DNA from: Rikenellaceae bacterium DTU049
Lineage (GTDB): Bacteria; Bacteroidota; Bacteroidia; Bacteroidales; DTU049
DNA: 52,137 bases
Direction of reading: 5' to 3'
NCBI GenBank assembly: GCA_001513285.1
Contig: LFTI01000095.1
Span: 1 to 52,137 of the forward strand
This document shows positions 45,301 through 52,137 of this stretch, piece by piece. Positions within the stretch are counted from its first letter, which is position 1. Each line of letters opens with the position of its first letter. The notes under the pieces are model-generated. The model was not told where the DNA came from. It worked only from the letters and a program-made list of their open reading frames with translations, and did no database searches. The position numbers were made by a program, and so were the translations under genes.

Positions 45301-46635
45301 GTCATGGGGCGTTCTGCTGAAGTGCATTTACTAGATCCTAATACAATGACTATTATGCAATCTTCTAATATTCCTTTTGGCTCTAAACTTTATAAATTAG
45401 AAGGTGAGCTAGTAAAAAAAGGAGAAATTATCTGTGAATGGGATGCATATAATTCTTTAATTATAAGTGAGGTTGCGGGTAAAGTGGTATATAATGATAT
45501 TATTGAAAACGTTACTTTTAAATATGAAATAGATGAAAATACTGGACATAAGGATAGAATAATCATTGATTCTAAACAGAGAGGGAAAATTCCTCAAATA
45601 TTAATTACTTCTGCAGCAGGTGAAGTTTTAAAAGTTTATGATTTACCTGTTAGGGCAAGTATTCTCGTACATGATGGACAATTAATAAAAATTGGTGATA
45701 ATATAGCCAAAATACCACGTATAGTAGGTAAAGCTAGTGATATTACAGGTGGATTGCCACGTGTACAAGAATTATTTGAGGCTAGATCTCCAATAGATCC
45801 TGCTATTGTTGCTGAAATCGATGGTATAGTTAGTTTCGGTTCTAAACTTAAAAGGGGAAATAAAGAAGTTATAATAACTTCTAAAACTGGTGATGAAAGA
45901 CATTATTTGATTCCCACTACTAAACAAATTCTAGCTCAAGAAGGAGATTTTGTTAAAGCTGGTACTCCACTTTCAGATGGTCCTATCTCTCCATTAGATA
46001 TATTGGCTATTAAAGGTCCTACTAAAGTGCAGGAATACCTTGTTAATGAAATTCAAGAAGTCTATCGTTTGCAAGGTGTTAAAATCAATGATAAACATTT
46101 CGAAGTTATTGTTAAACAAATGATGCAAAAAGTTGAAATCGTTGATCCTGGCGATACTAGATTCTTAGAAAAAGAATTAGTAGATAGATTTGTTTTTAAT
46201 GATGAAAACGATAAGATATTTAGTATGAAAGTAATAACTGATCCTGGTGATAGTGATTTGCGTCCTGGTATGCTAGTTACAGCTAGACAACTTAGAGATA
46301 TTAATTCTGTACTTAAACGTAGAGATATGAAGCTGGTACAAGCTAGAGATGCACAACCTGCTACTGCTAGGCAGGTTTTACAATCAATTACTAGAGCTGC
46401 TTTGCAAACACAAAGTGTATTGTCTGCAGCCTCTTTCCAAGAAACGGTTAAAGTGTTAACTAATGCTTCTGTGAAAGCAACTAAAGATAATTTAAATGGC
46501 CTTAAAGAAAATGTCATTGTTGGTCATCTAATACCAGCTGGGACAGGTATTCGTCAATATGATAACTTGATTGTTGGCTCTATGGAAGAATATGAGGCTT
46601 TAATAGAATCAAAAAAAGAATTACAAAATCAATAA
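42361..46635 (+). CDS. rpoC: RNA polymerase subunit beta'
   Basis: Catalytic core subunit. It shows the N-terminal zinc site ([23 protein letters not shown]), the catalytic Mg2+ loop [12 protein letters not shown], the bridge-helix region ([29 protein letters not shown]) and the second zinc site ([13 protein letters not shown]). [19 protein letters not shown] follows, with the large trigger-loop-side insert typical of the phylum after it. Length 1,424 is as expected. The DUF3467 gene begins 4 bp later. Confidence 0.98.
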   Translation: MAFKSDSIPTNFSSIIISIASPDDILAMSHGEVTRPETINYRTYKPERDGLFCERIFGPVKDYECACGKYKRIRYKGIVCDRCGVEVTEKKVRRERMGHIQLSVPVAHTWYFRSNPNKIGALLGFNTKQIKNVVYYEKYVVINPGIMAKENINKLDFLSEEEYFNILENIPIENQQLSDDNPDKFIAKMGGEALLYLLSELDLDELSYNLRDRASNETSQQRKSDLLKRLQVVEDFREAQKHIKNNPEWMILKILPVIPPDLRPLVPLDGGRFASSDLNELYRRVIIRNNRLKRLVDIKAPDVILRNEKRMLQEAVDYLFDNTRKVAVAGSSLNRPLKSLSDSLKGKQGRFRQNLLGKRVDYSGRSVIVVGPELKMNEVGLPKEMAAELFKPFIIRHLLERGIVKTVKSAKKVIERKDPVIWEILENVLKGHPVLLNRAPTLHRLSIQAFQPKMIEGRAIQLHPLVCAAFNADFDGDQMAVHVPLGNEAVAEAQILMLATHNILNPANGAPIAVPSQDMVLGLYYLTKERKSTPEYIIRGEGKIFYSKEEALLAYNEGKVDMHAVVKVLINDKNGNKSLIETTIGRIIFNEIVPEEVGFINKVVTKSIIRDIIADVLKATNNVVTTQFLDDVKQLGYQIAFKGGLSFNLGDLIIPEEKVDIINEAKEEVDEIMANYNMGLITNNERYNQVIDTWTHANAKLTQILIKQIANDKQGFNPVYMMLDSGARGSKEQIRQLCGMRGLMAKPQKSAISSSEIIENPIIANFKEGLSTLEYFISSHGARKGLADTALKTADAGYLTRRLVDVAQDVIVTEDDCGTLRGLVVSDLRNGDEIVESLYDRILGRVSLHDIQKPITGEIIVHEGEEITENKAQAIIDAGITEVEIRSVLTCESRHGVCAKCYGRNLAIGKLVNVGEAVGVIAAQSIGEPGTQLTLRTFHIGGAVGRVGIENKIIAKNDGIVHFDELRYIDYNDNANNYYIVMGRSAEVHLLDPNTMTIMQSSNIPFGSKLYKLEGELVKKGEIICEWDAYNSLIISEVAGKVVYNDIIENVTFKYEIDENTGHKDRIIIDSKQRGKIPQILITSAAGEVLKVYDLPVRASILVHDGQLIKIGDNIAKIPRIVGKASDITGGLPRVQELFEARSPIDPAIVAEIDGIVSFGSKLKRGNKEVIITSKTGDERHYLIPTTKQILAQEGDFVKAGTPLSDGPISPLDILAIKGPTKVQEYLVNEIQEVYRLQGVKINDKHFEVIVKQMMQKVEIVDPGDTRFLEKELVDRFVFNDENDKIFSMKVITDPGDSDLRPGMLVTARQLRDINSVLKRRDMKLVQARDAQPATARQVLQSITRAALQTQSVLSAASFQETVKVLTNASVKATKDNLNGLKENVIVGHLIPAGTGIRQYDNLIVGSMEEYEALIESKKELQNQ

Positions 46636-46639
46636 AATT

Positions 46640-46951
46640 ATGAGCGAAAAAGATAAAAAAGAAAATCAAATAAATGTTTTTTTACCACCTGAGATAGCAG
46701 ATGGTATTTATTCAAATTTAGCTATTATTTCACATTCTCCTGATGAATTCGTAATAGATTTCCTGTCATTAGTGCCAGGAGTTTCAGATGCTAAAGTGAG
46801 AAGTAGAATTATTTGTACTCCACAACATGCCAAAAAACTTCTTAGAGCTTTATCAGATAATATACAACGTTATGAAAATAATTTTGGTGAGATTATAGAA
46901 CATGAGCACAAAATGCCTAATATAAATACTAATTTCTACGGTGAAGCATAA
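46640..46951 (+). CDS. DUF3467 domain protein
   Basis: A 103-residue cytoplasmic protein with the DUF3467 phrases NVFLPPEIADGIYSNLAIISHSPDEFVIDFLSLVPG and RIICTPQHAKKLLRALSDNIQRYE. It regularly follows rpoC in Bacteroidota and is likely cotranscribed with it (4-bp gap), then terminated by the hairpin downstream. Its molecular role is not established; context suggests something tied to transcription or translation. Confidence 0.88.
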   Translation: MSEKDKKENQINVFLPPEIADGIYSNLAIISHSPDEFVIDFLSLVPGVSDAKVRSRIICTPQHAKKLLRALSDNIQRYENNFGEIIEHEHKMPNINTNFYGEA

Positions 46952-46976
46952 AATAATTATTTTAATTATATCTATT

Positions 46977-47007
46977 AAAAGAGCTACCATATAAAGTAGC
47001 TCTTTTT
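46977..47007 (+). terminator. Rho-independent terminator of the rpoBC operon
   Basis: Stem AAAAGAGCTAC/GTAGCTCTTTT with loop CATATAAA and a T-run. It closes the long secE-rpoC-DUF3467 transcript. Confidence 0.88.
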
Positions 47008-47152
47008 TATTTTATTTAAAATTTATTTGTAAAATATAAAATATTACAATACATATTTTTAGTAAATATAGAAAATATATTGATAAAAGATAATAAATAT
47101 TAGATTAAAATAATTTTTTAAATTAATTTTTAGTCCATAAAACAAAGAATTA

Positions 47153-47515
47153 TTATAAAAAATCTTCTCTTTGAACCAAGAGAATAGAATTTTGATTTAC
47201 GATTTTATATTCTTCATTATTAATTTCTACATCAATAGCTTGCTTTTGTAAATATACAGCTAGATCTCCCTCTTTCACCTGCAGAGGGAGATAACGCACC
47301 TGTTCAGTAGTTTCACGTTTCCAATATTCATCTTCAAAAGATTCACTCGGCAGTGAATAACCTGGACCTACTTTCACAATATATCCATAAGCTACGATTT
47401 CTTTTTCATGATAACCTGGAGGCAAAATCAATCCACTAGAAGTTTTTTCGTCTTCAGTAAGAGGTTTTATCAGTACCCTATCACTTATTAAAATTACATT
47501 GTCTAAACTACTCAT
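47153..47515 (-). CDS. GroES-like (Cpn10 family) protein, not paired with groEL
   Basis: A 120-residue cytoplasmic Cpn10-type beta-barrel: ISDRVLIKPLTEDEKTSSGLILPPGYHEKEIVAYGYIVKVGPGYS matches GroES (RVLVKP..., TxGGIxLPxxxxEKxxxGxVVAVGPG). An insert of ~20 residues (SFEDEYWKRETTEQVRYLPL) precedes VKEGDLAVYLQKQAIDVEINNEEYKIVNQNSILLV. There is no groEL next to it. The start overlaps the end of the C10 protease gene by 8 nt, so it is coupled to a secreted protease, an odd pairing. It may be an accessory co-chaperonin; true groES is probably elsewhere. Confidence 0.82.
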   Translation of the reverse strand: MSSLDNVILISDRVLIKPLTEDEKTSSGLILPPGYHEKEIVAYGYIVKVGPGYSLPSESFEDEYWKRETTEQVRYLPLQVKEGDLAVYLQKQAIDVEINNEEYKIVNQNSILLVQREDFL

Positions 47516-49535
47516 ATAATTTTACAATTTTTTTACTAAAAACAAAGTCATTACTCACAAATATTACAAAACATATACCAGCCGGCCAATTGGCAGTATT
47601 TATAATATTATTACCAGAATAAAAATATTGAGAATAAATCAATTGCCCCTCTGGAGAATATATAAATAATTGACCATCATTATCAGTTTTTAGATTTAAA
47701 AAATTATTAAAAGGATTAGGATAAAGATATGAATCATCATTATATGAGGCAATAGAATTAATATCTGGCTTGAAAACCAATTCGAAACCCTGTGCATTAT
47801 AAGTTTTACTAGAGCTAAACAAAATATTAATAGGGAAACTAGAAATATTAATAGGTGATGGTAAACTATTACCTCTAAGCTCTAAATTGACACTGCCATC
47901 ATAGCTTTTAATAGTTAAATAATCAGTAGAATCTATATCGAAATAATTAAAAGTAAGCAATAAATTATCAGCATTTTCAGGAGTTATACGCCATCGACAA
48001 ATTCTATTATTATGATAATTATATATACCACTACCATCATTTATTACACCGCTGTCGGCAACTATTTGAACTAAACTTGGTGTACAAAAATTATAAAGAG
48101 TAGCAGAATAAGATAATAAAAATCCATCTCCCTGTACACTATCATTAGAAATGAATTCAATAAAAACAGATTTACCATTTACAGTAATAGTATTTGGAAT
48201 ATTTGTACCAGTAATAGTAGCTATTATATTTCCGGCATTATCATCACCTTCGTATATTTTGATAACATCGTTAGGATCTGGTAAATCTAATTTAAGAAAA
48301 GTAAGTTTAATATTTTGAATAGAATCGAAAGGCTTAATTAACCAACTACAATGAGTGTTTGGTAAATAATCGAATAAAGGACCACTACCATCATCTATAG
48401 TACCATCTAGAGTTAATAATGTATCAGTGTTATCGCAATATACAGGATATTGACCTTTAGGATACATATTAATAATTAATTCATGTTTATGAGTGAAATC
48501 AGCTCCAGCAGGTGTGAGATTATTAATATTAAAATATCCATCGTAAGCACCACCCCATCCCCAATTAATATGATAAACCATAGTGTCCTGATAACCATCT
48601 AATACAAAAGCATGACCACTTACATACTCTGTATCAGACCAACCAGCATAATAAAGTGGAATTTTCTGATCTAAATAAGAACGAAGCAAACTATCCCAAT
48701 CTAAGGTTGATTCATCACGAAATAAATATTTTGTAGAATCATCATAACGAAAGAAATTTTTCATAGCATAAGCCGCTTTGTGATTATACATACCAGAACC
48801 ATCAGGACCATAATGCATATCACAAGCCACACCAATATGATAAATAAGTTTTGCTAATTGACGATTTTCTCTATTAGCTGCAATAGGCATCTGATTATAA
48901 GAATAATGCTGCTCTGCATAGTTAACATATAAATGACCATAAGTAGTATCTATATCTGTATATTCTCCCTCACCAACTAAAGGCCAACGAAAATAATTAA
49001 GCACCTGAGCCAGAGCAGTAGCTACACAACCAGTTACACATCTATCATCTGGACCTGCAGGATCTTTAGGACAAAACTGATTGTAATAAACACCCTGATC
49101 CCATTTAGTAAATAACAATGGTGCAACAGCACGATATTGCTTTTCTGCATTTTTAGTACAATCACTAAACCATAATGGATGTATATTATTAGATTTTTCA
49201 ACATATTTAGAAATTTGGCGCAAAAAAGATTTTACAGCAGGCTGGGCTATAGGATAATTAAAATCACTCTCCCAAGAATAACCAATTATAGGATGTAATA
49301 ACTTAGCACCACTAATTAATATAAATCCTGTCGGCTTAATATTATATAAATAATAAGTAAAATTGGAATGTTCTGATAAAATTTCAACATTCTCAATACC
49401 ATAATCAATATCCTTGGGGAAATATTTACTCACTACATAGTGTCCCCATTGATCAGCTTCTACTTTAGAAACTTCATATTGACTAAATAAAAAGTATGGG
49501 AAAAAAATCAAAAAAAGAATAAATAATTTTTTCAT
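47508..49535 (-). CDS. Secreted C10 (streptopain-like) cysteine protease with CUB-like domains and T9SS type A sorting tail
   Basis: 675 residues. After a signal peptide (MKKLFILFLIFFPYFLFSQ) comes a propeptide of the Spi/streptopain type (~20-125). The C10 catalytic domain has nucleophile Cys170 (GCVATALAQVLNYF), His308 (SGHAFVLDGY) and HINWGWGGAYDGYF. Two CUB-like beta domains follow (~360-600; IYEGDDNAGNIIATITG, FSSSKTYNAQGFELVF). The last ~70 residues (YLYPNPFNNFLNLKT ... KKIVKLY) form a type A C-terminal sorting domain, so it should be exported by type IX secretion. It is probably a surface or extracellular protease. Confidence 0.9.
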   Translation of the reverse strand: MKKLFILFLIFFPYFLFSQYEVSKVEADQWGHYVVSKYFPKDIDYGIENVEILSEHSNFTYYLYNIKPTGFILISGAKLLHPIIGYSWESDFNYPIAQPAVKSFLRQISKYVEKSNNIHPLWFSDCTKNAEKQYRAVAPLLFTKWDQGVYYNQFCPKDPAGPDDRCVTGCVATALAQVLNYFRWPLVGEGEYTDIDTTYGHLYVNYAEQHYSYNQMPIAANRENRQLAKLIYHIGVACDMHYGPDGSGMYNHKAAYAMKNFFRYDDSTKYLFRDESTLDWDSLLRSYLDQKIPLYYAGWSDTEYVSGHAFVLDGYQDTMVYHINWGWGGAYDGYFNINNLTPAGADFTHKHELIINMYPKGQYPVYCDNTDTLLTLDGTIDDGSGPLFDYLPNTHCSWLIKPFDSIQNIKLTFLKLDLPDPNDVIKIYEGDDNAGNIIATITGTNIPNTITVNGKSVFIEFISNDSVQGDGFLLSYSATLYNFCTPSLVQIVADSGVINDGSGIYNYHNNRICRWRITPENADNLLLTFNYFDIDSTDYLTIKSYDGSVNLELRGNSLPSPINISSFPINILFSSSKTYNAQGFELVFKPDINSIASYNDDSYLYPNPFNNFLNLKTDNDGQLFIYSPEGQLIYSQYFYSGNNIINTANWPAGICFVIFVSNDFVFSKKIVKLYE

Positions 49536-49553
49536 AATCTGTTTATTTTTTTA

Positions 49554-49561
49554 CAAATATA
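49554..49561 (-). promoter_or_regulatory. -7 promoter box of the C10 protease gene
   Basis: Minus-strand TATATTTG, a TAnnTTTG match, 18 bp before the ATG at 49535. Confidence 0.55.
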
Positions 49562-49735
49562 AGTGATTTTTTTATAAAATTATTTATAAAAAAATTTTTT
49601 TGGGTAAAGTAATCATGTATAGATTATAGAAGAACAAAAGGGGATATTGGGGTAAGAAGATTGAATTTGAGGGAGGGGAGATGTGAACATTTTAAAATGT
49701 TTAGAAATTTATATGCTTATATTTAAAAATTATAT

Positions 49736-49743
49736 TATCTTTG
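49736..49743 (+). promoter_or_regulatory. -7 promoter box of transposase 2
   Basis: TATCTTTG followed by CA, 18 bp before ATG 49762. It shows that the in-frame TTG at 49741 lies inside the promoter and is not the start codon. Confidence 0.6.
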
Positions 49744-49761
49744 CAACAAAATTTTTTTAAT

Positions 49762-50766
49762 ATGAAAAATATAGTATCAAACCTCCAAGAGCACCTCTCA
49801 CAGGGCAAACAACTAAATTTAGAATTCCTAAATAATCTCTACAATAAGATGAAACTTCAAGGCAACGACGTTGTAGATTACCAACATCTGAAAGCTGAAA
49901 GCGTCTCTCCACAATGTCCCAATTGCAAAAGCATCCATATTAAGAAAAATGGTCACCAACAAGGTCAACAAGTGTATAAATGCAAAAATTGTGGTAAAAA
50001 CTTTCGAGAGACTACTGGCACTTTCGTCTATTACCTTCACAAAAAAGAATTAATGCTCGACTATATTCGCCTTATGCTAGAGGGCAAAACCTTACGTCAA
50101 TGTTCTAAAGAACTTCGTATTTCTCTACCTACTAGCTTCGAATGGCGACATCGTATTCTATCTGCTCTTAGAAGCTTCGAAAATAACGTAAACTTCTTTG
50201 GTATTATGGAAATAGATGAGCTAAAATTGAAATATTCTGAGAAAGGTCGCAGATACAAAACTTTAGAAGAATATTTATTAGCTCAGGAACTGAAAACTCA
50301 CAATGTAGCTGTACTATCTATGATAGACAGAAGTGGAAATATGCTCTGCAAATTGACTGGTCTAGATAATGTGAAACGAGATCAAATAGATAAAATATTA
50401 TTAGCAAGAATCTCTAAAAATGCTGTGATTTGCTCGCCTGATAATGAAGAATTCAAGAATTTGAAAACACAAAGCATAAAAGATAAAACTATAATTACTA
50501 GGAGAACAAAGAAGTATGGACAGCATGGATTATCGATAGTGAAGGACAAGGAAAATGATTTTGCAGGATGGATAAATAATAAATTTAGAGGAGTTGCTAC
50601 GAAGTATTTGCAGAGCTATATAATGTGGTATGTGGCCAAGCATAAATATTTATTGAATAGAGTGATAGAAGATGTAGGTAGGATGTTGAATTTAGCAGCA
50701 TCAGACTGGGAGGCGTGGTATGTATATATGAGGTTGAGATTAAAGCATAGGGAAAAGCTAACATAA
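49762..50766 (+). CDS. IS1595-family (ISXO2-like) transposase, second copy, probably catalytically impaired
   Basis: A 334-residue paralogue of the protein at 8004, aligning residue for residue without gaps from about residue 37 to 320: zinc ribbon Cys52, 55, 74, 77 (CPNC/CKNC), FRET.GTFVY, LMLDYIRLMLEGK, TSFEWRHRIL, D152 in MEIDE, and GVATKYLQSYIMWYV. It has D227 (SPDNEEF), which copy 1 lacks. At the third catalytic position it has Lys261 (IVKDKENDFAGW) where copy 1 has Glu261. The frame is open and promoter-fed. About half of residues differ between copies, so this is not a recent transposition. Confidence 0.85.
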   Translation: MKNIVSNLQEHLSQGKQLNLEFLNNLYNKMKLQGNDVVDYQHLKAESVSPQCPNCKSIHIKKNGHQQGQQVYKCKNCGKNFRETTGTFVYYLHKKELMLDYIRLMLEGKTLRQCSKELRISLPTSFEWRHRILSALRSFENNVNFFGIMEIDELKLKYSEKGRRYKTLEEYLLAQELKTHNVAVLSMIDRSGNMLCKLTGLDNVKRDQIDKILLARISKNAVICSPDNEEFKNLKTQSIKDKTIITRRTKKYGQHGLSIVKDKENDFAGWINNKFRGVATKYLQSYIMWYVAKHKYLLNRVIEDVGRMLNLAASDWEAWYVYMRLRLKHREKLT

Positions 50767-50809
50767 TAATTATTCATTTCACCTACCCCCTTCCCTCCAA
50801 AAAACCTTT

Positions 50810-52033
50810 TTACTCTGCTATTACTGCCTCTGATGGTGATATCTGCCTTATTACTATTCGTGGTATGATTATTCCCAATAATCCAAGAATTATAATTGCT
50901 AGGTTTGCAATTATAAAATAATCTATATTTAACTGCATAGGTACATAAGACATGTAATACATTGTCTCATTTAGTGGTATTATATGCCATAAATTCTGTA
51001 TAATTATTATCGCAATTGTGATTATGTTACCTATTAATAAACTGTACATTATATATCTCATCGTGAGCCATAGAAATACTGATGAAAGTTTTTTTGTTGT
51101 CATCCCTAGAGTTTTCATTAATCCTATAAATTTAATTTTTTCTAATATTAATATAAGTAATATTCCTATGATATTGATAAAAGCAACTATAGTCATAAGT
51201 ATATAGATAACTATCACGTTACTATTAAGCATTTCTAACCATGAAAAAAAGCGACTTTCTTTTTCTCTGACATCTATTAATTGAACGTCATAATCTAGTT
51301 TTTGCAAAATTATTGGTTTTAGAAAATCAATGATGTCTATATTTGACAAAAATATTTCATAAGCTCCTACCAATGTATCTCCCCATCCATCAAGTTGTTG
51401 TGGTATTTTTATATTTCCAAGGATATAATGATTATCATAATCTTGCAATCCAGTATTATATATACCTACAACTTTTAATTTACGTCCCCTTGGAGTATAT
51501 TGTCCTTCTTTAAAAAAATACACCCTCACAGCACTATCTAGATCTAAATTATATTTTTTAGCTAAATTTTCTGAAATGCAAACCTCTGTAAGTGTAGTAT
51601 CTAAATTTGGCAATCTACCTTTTACTAAGTTTTCATTAAAAAAATCGGTAGGATATTCTTTATTTATACCTTTGAATACTATACCCTCTATTAAATCATT
51701 TTCATGTAAAATAGCTGGTTTTTCTATTATTGGTGCTACGGAAATTACATTTTTTATAGATTTAATGCTCTCTACATCATCACGTGGATAAACAATTGGA
51801 TCGGTGCTAAAAGCATCTGCTATATTGCTATAATTCGCTATTTGTAAATGACCATTAAAGCCTACAACCTTATTTTTAATTTCAGTTTTGAAACCTCTAA
51901 TTATAGAAAAAGATATTAACATAGCAATGATGCTAATAGCAATAGATATCTGAGCAATTATCAGCACTGGTCGTGCTGAACCTTCTTGTTTGTTTTTTAT
52001 GAGTTTAGATGATAGATACCTTGGAAGTTTCAA
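50810..52033 (-). CDS. ABC transporter permease, LolC/LolE (FtsX-like) family
   Basis: Inner-membrane permease of 407 residues expected to work with a LolD-type ATPase in releasing lipoproteins toward the outer membrane. A first membrane helix (PVLIIAQISIAISIIAMLISFSII, ~22-45) and a MacB-like periplasmic domain (~50-265) precede three C-terminal helices with the FtsX core (VIVIYILMTIVAFINIIGILLILILEKIKFIGLMKTLGMT). The only fitting start is TTG at 52033 (KLPRYLSSKL), since the next Met is at residue 38. The promoter box lies only 9 bp upstream, so the mRNA would have almost no leader. The ATPase gene is not in view. Confidence 0.85.
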   Translation of the reverse strand: MKLPRYLSSKLIKNKQEGSARPVLIIAQISIAISIIAMLISFSIIRGFKTEIKNKVVGFNGHLQIANYSNIADAFSTDPIVYPRDDVESIKSIKNVISVAPIIEKPAILHENDLIEGIVFKGINKEYPTDFFNENLVKGRLPNLDTTLTEVCISENLAKKYNLDLDSAVRVYFFKEGQYTPRGRKLKVVGIYNTGLQDYDNHYILGNIKIPQQLDGWGDTLVGAYEIFLSNIDIIDFLKPIILQKLDYDVQLIDVREKESRFFSWLEMLNSNVIVIYILMTIVAFINIIGILLILILEKIKFIGLMKTLGMTTKKLSSVFLWLTMRYIMYSLLIGNIITIAIIIIQNLWHIIPLNETMYYMSYVPMQLNIDYFIIANLAIIILGLLGIIIPRIVIRQISPSEAVIAE

Positions 52034-52042
52034 TTTTTTTTA

Positions 52043-52050
52043 CAAAAATA
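52043..52050 (-). promoter_or_regulatory. -7 promoter box of the permease gene
   Basis: Minus-strand TATTTTTG, a TAnnTTTG match, 9 bp from the TTG start. The remaining ~85 bp to the window edge shows nothing I can assign. Confidence 0.45.
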
Positions 52051-52137
52051 AAGAAAATTAGTAAATCGAAATAGGCGTTTAGATAATAAAGTCTTTTTCA
52101 GCTTTTTATATTAAAAGAATACCTAATACAATAATTA

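Larger units (their letters stand above)
49669..50797 (+). mobile_element. IS1595-like insertion element, copy 2, with imperfect terminal inverted repeats
   Basis: GAGGGAGGGGAGATGTGAA at 49669-49687 is mirrored by TTCACCTACCCCCTTCCCTC at 50778-50797, with a one- or two-base slip. The ends differ from those of copy 1 apart from a general TTTGAGG/GGGGAGATG flavour. No target duplication is evident. It lies between the protease promoter and the end of the permease gene and breaks neither. Confidence 0.5.

Noticed and set aside
52051-52137. Possible C-terminus of a minus-strand gene entering from the right edge (hydrophobic, ending near 52106)
   Set aside because: Only about ten codons are available in any frame, too few to support a call.

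Overview
The window is AT-rich DNA from a member of the Bacteroidota, most likely an uncultured Bacteroidales-like lineage. The evidence is the recurrent TAnnTTTG promoter box, usually TAATTTTGCA and used in front of many genes; a CHU_C/type B and a type A secretion-system sorting domain (both T9SS); the glycogen cluster GH57-GT4-debranching enzyme; and the order rpsU-xer-hpf-tRNAs-tuf-secE-nusG-rplKAJL-rpoBC. Species cannot be named from sequence alone.

Layout. 69-4664 (minus) is a three-gene glycogen/alpha-glucan operon. 4973-12191 holds a small repeat-rich lipoprotein, dusB, a CPBP membrane protease, aroD, an IS1595-like element, an SRAP (HMCES-type) gene, dapF, a GNAT acetyltransferase and mltG. 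12248-15343 is a large surface protein with a CHU_C sorting tail. A polyprenyl diphosphate synthase and a UmuC-like polymerase follow. 18142-24655 encodes a chaperone-usher pilus: a sigma-54-type activator with a degenerate receiver, a PapD-like chaperone, a DUF4402 minor subunit, an outer-membrane usher and a DUF4402 major subunit. Next are rnr, a secreted protein of unknown function, and an exopolysaccharide control group (rfbC, Wzc-like kinase, and a divergent low-molecular-weight phosphatase). 32207-46951 is the translation/transcription core: rpsU, xer, hpf, five tRNAs, tuf, secE, nusG, L11, L1, L10, L7/L12, rpoB, rpoC and a DUF3467 gene. The end carries a GroES-like protein overlapping a C10 protease, a second IS1595-like element and a LolC/E-type permease.

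The most striking unexplained structures are the following. (1) An exact 80-bp direct repeat, 6,665 bp apart, brackets the pilus locus and gives the pilus operon and rnr the same promoter. (2) A family of four miniature inverted-repeat elements (ends GGTTCTATAACG...), about 190-270 bp long, carries phased CACAAA repeats. Three sit within 10 bp beyond a stop codon and one supplies the stop codon itself. (3) Two diverged, full-length IS1595-like transposases each appear to lack a different catalytic residue. (4) hpf has a perfect AGGAGG Shine-Dalgarno, rare in this phylum, in the same gene run as rpsU, whose product is known to help hide the anti-Shine-Dalgarno in Bacteroidota ribosomes.

How the parts may work together (inference): the 80-bp repeat could allow deletion or exchange of the pilus operon while leaving rnr expressed. 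The pilin gene has its own promoter beneath stacked AATTC/GAATT inverted repeats, which suggests separate regulation of the major subunit.
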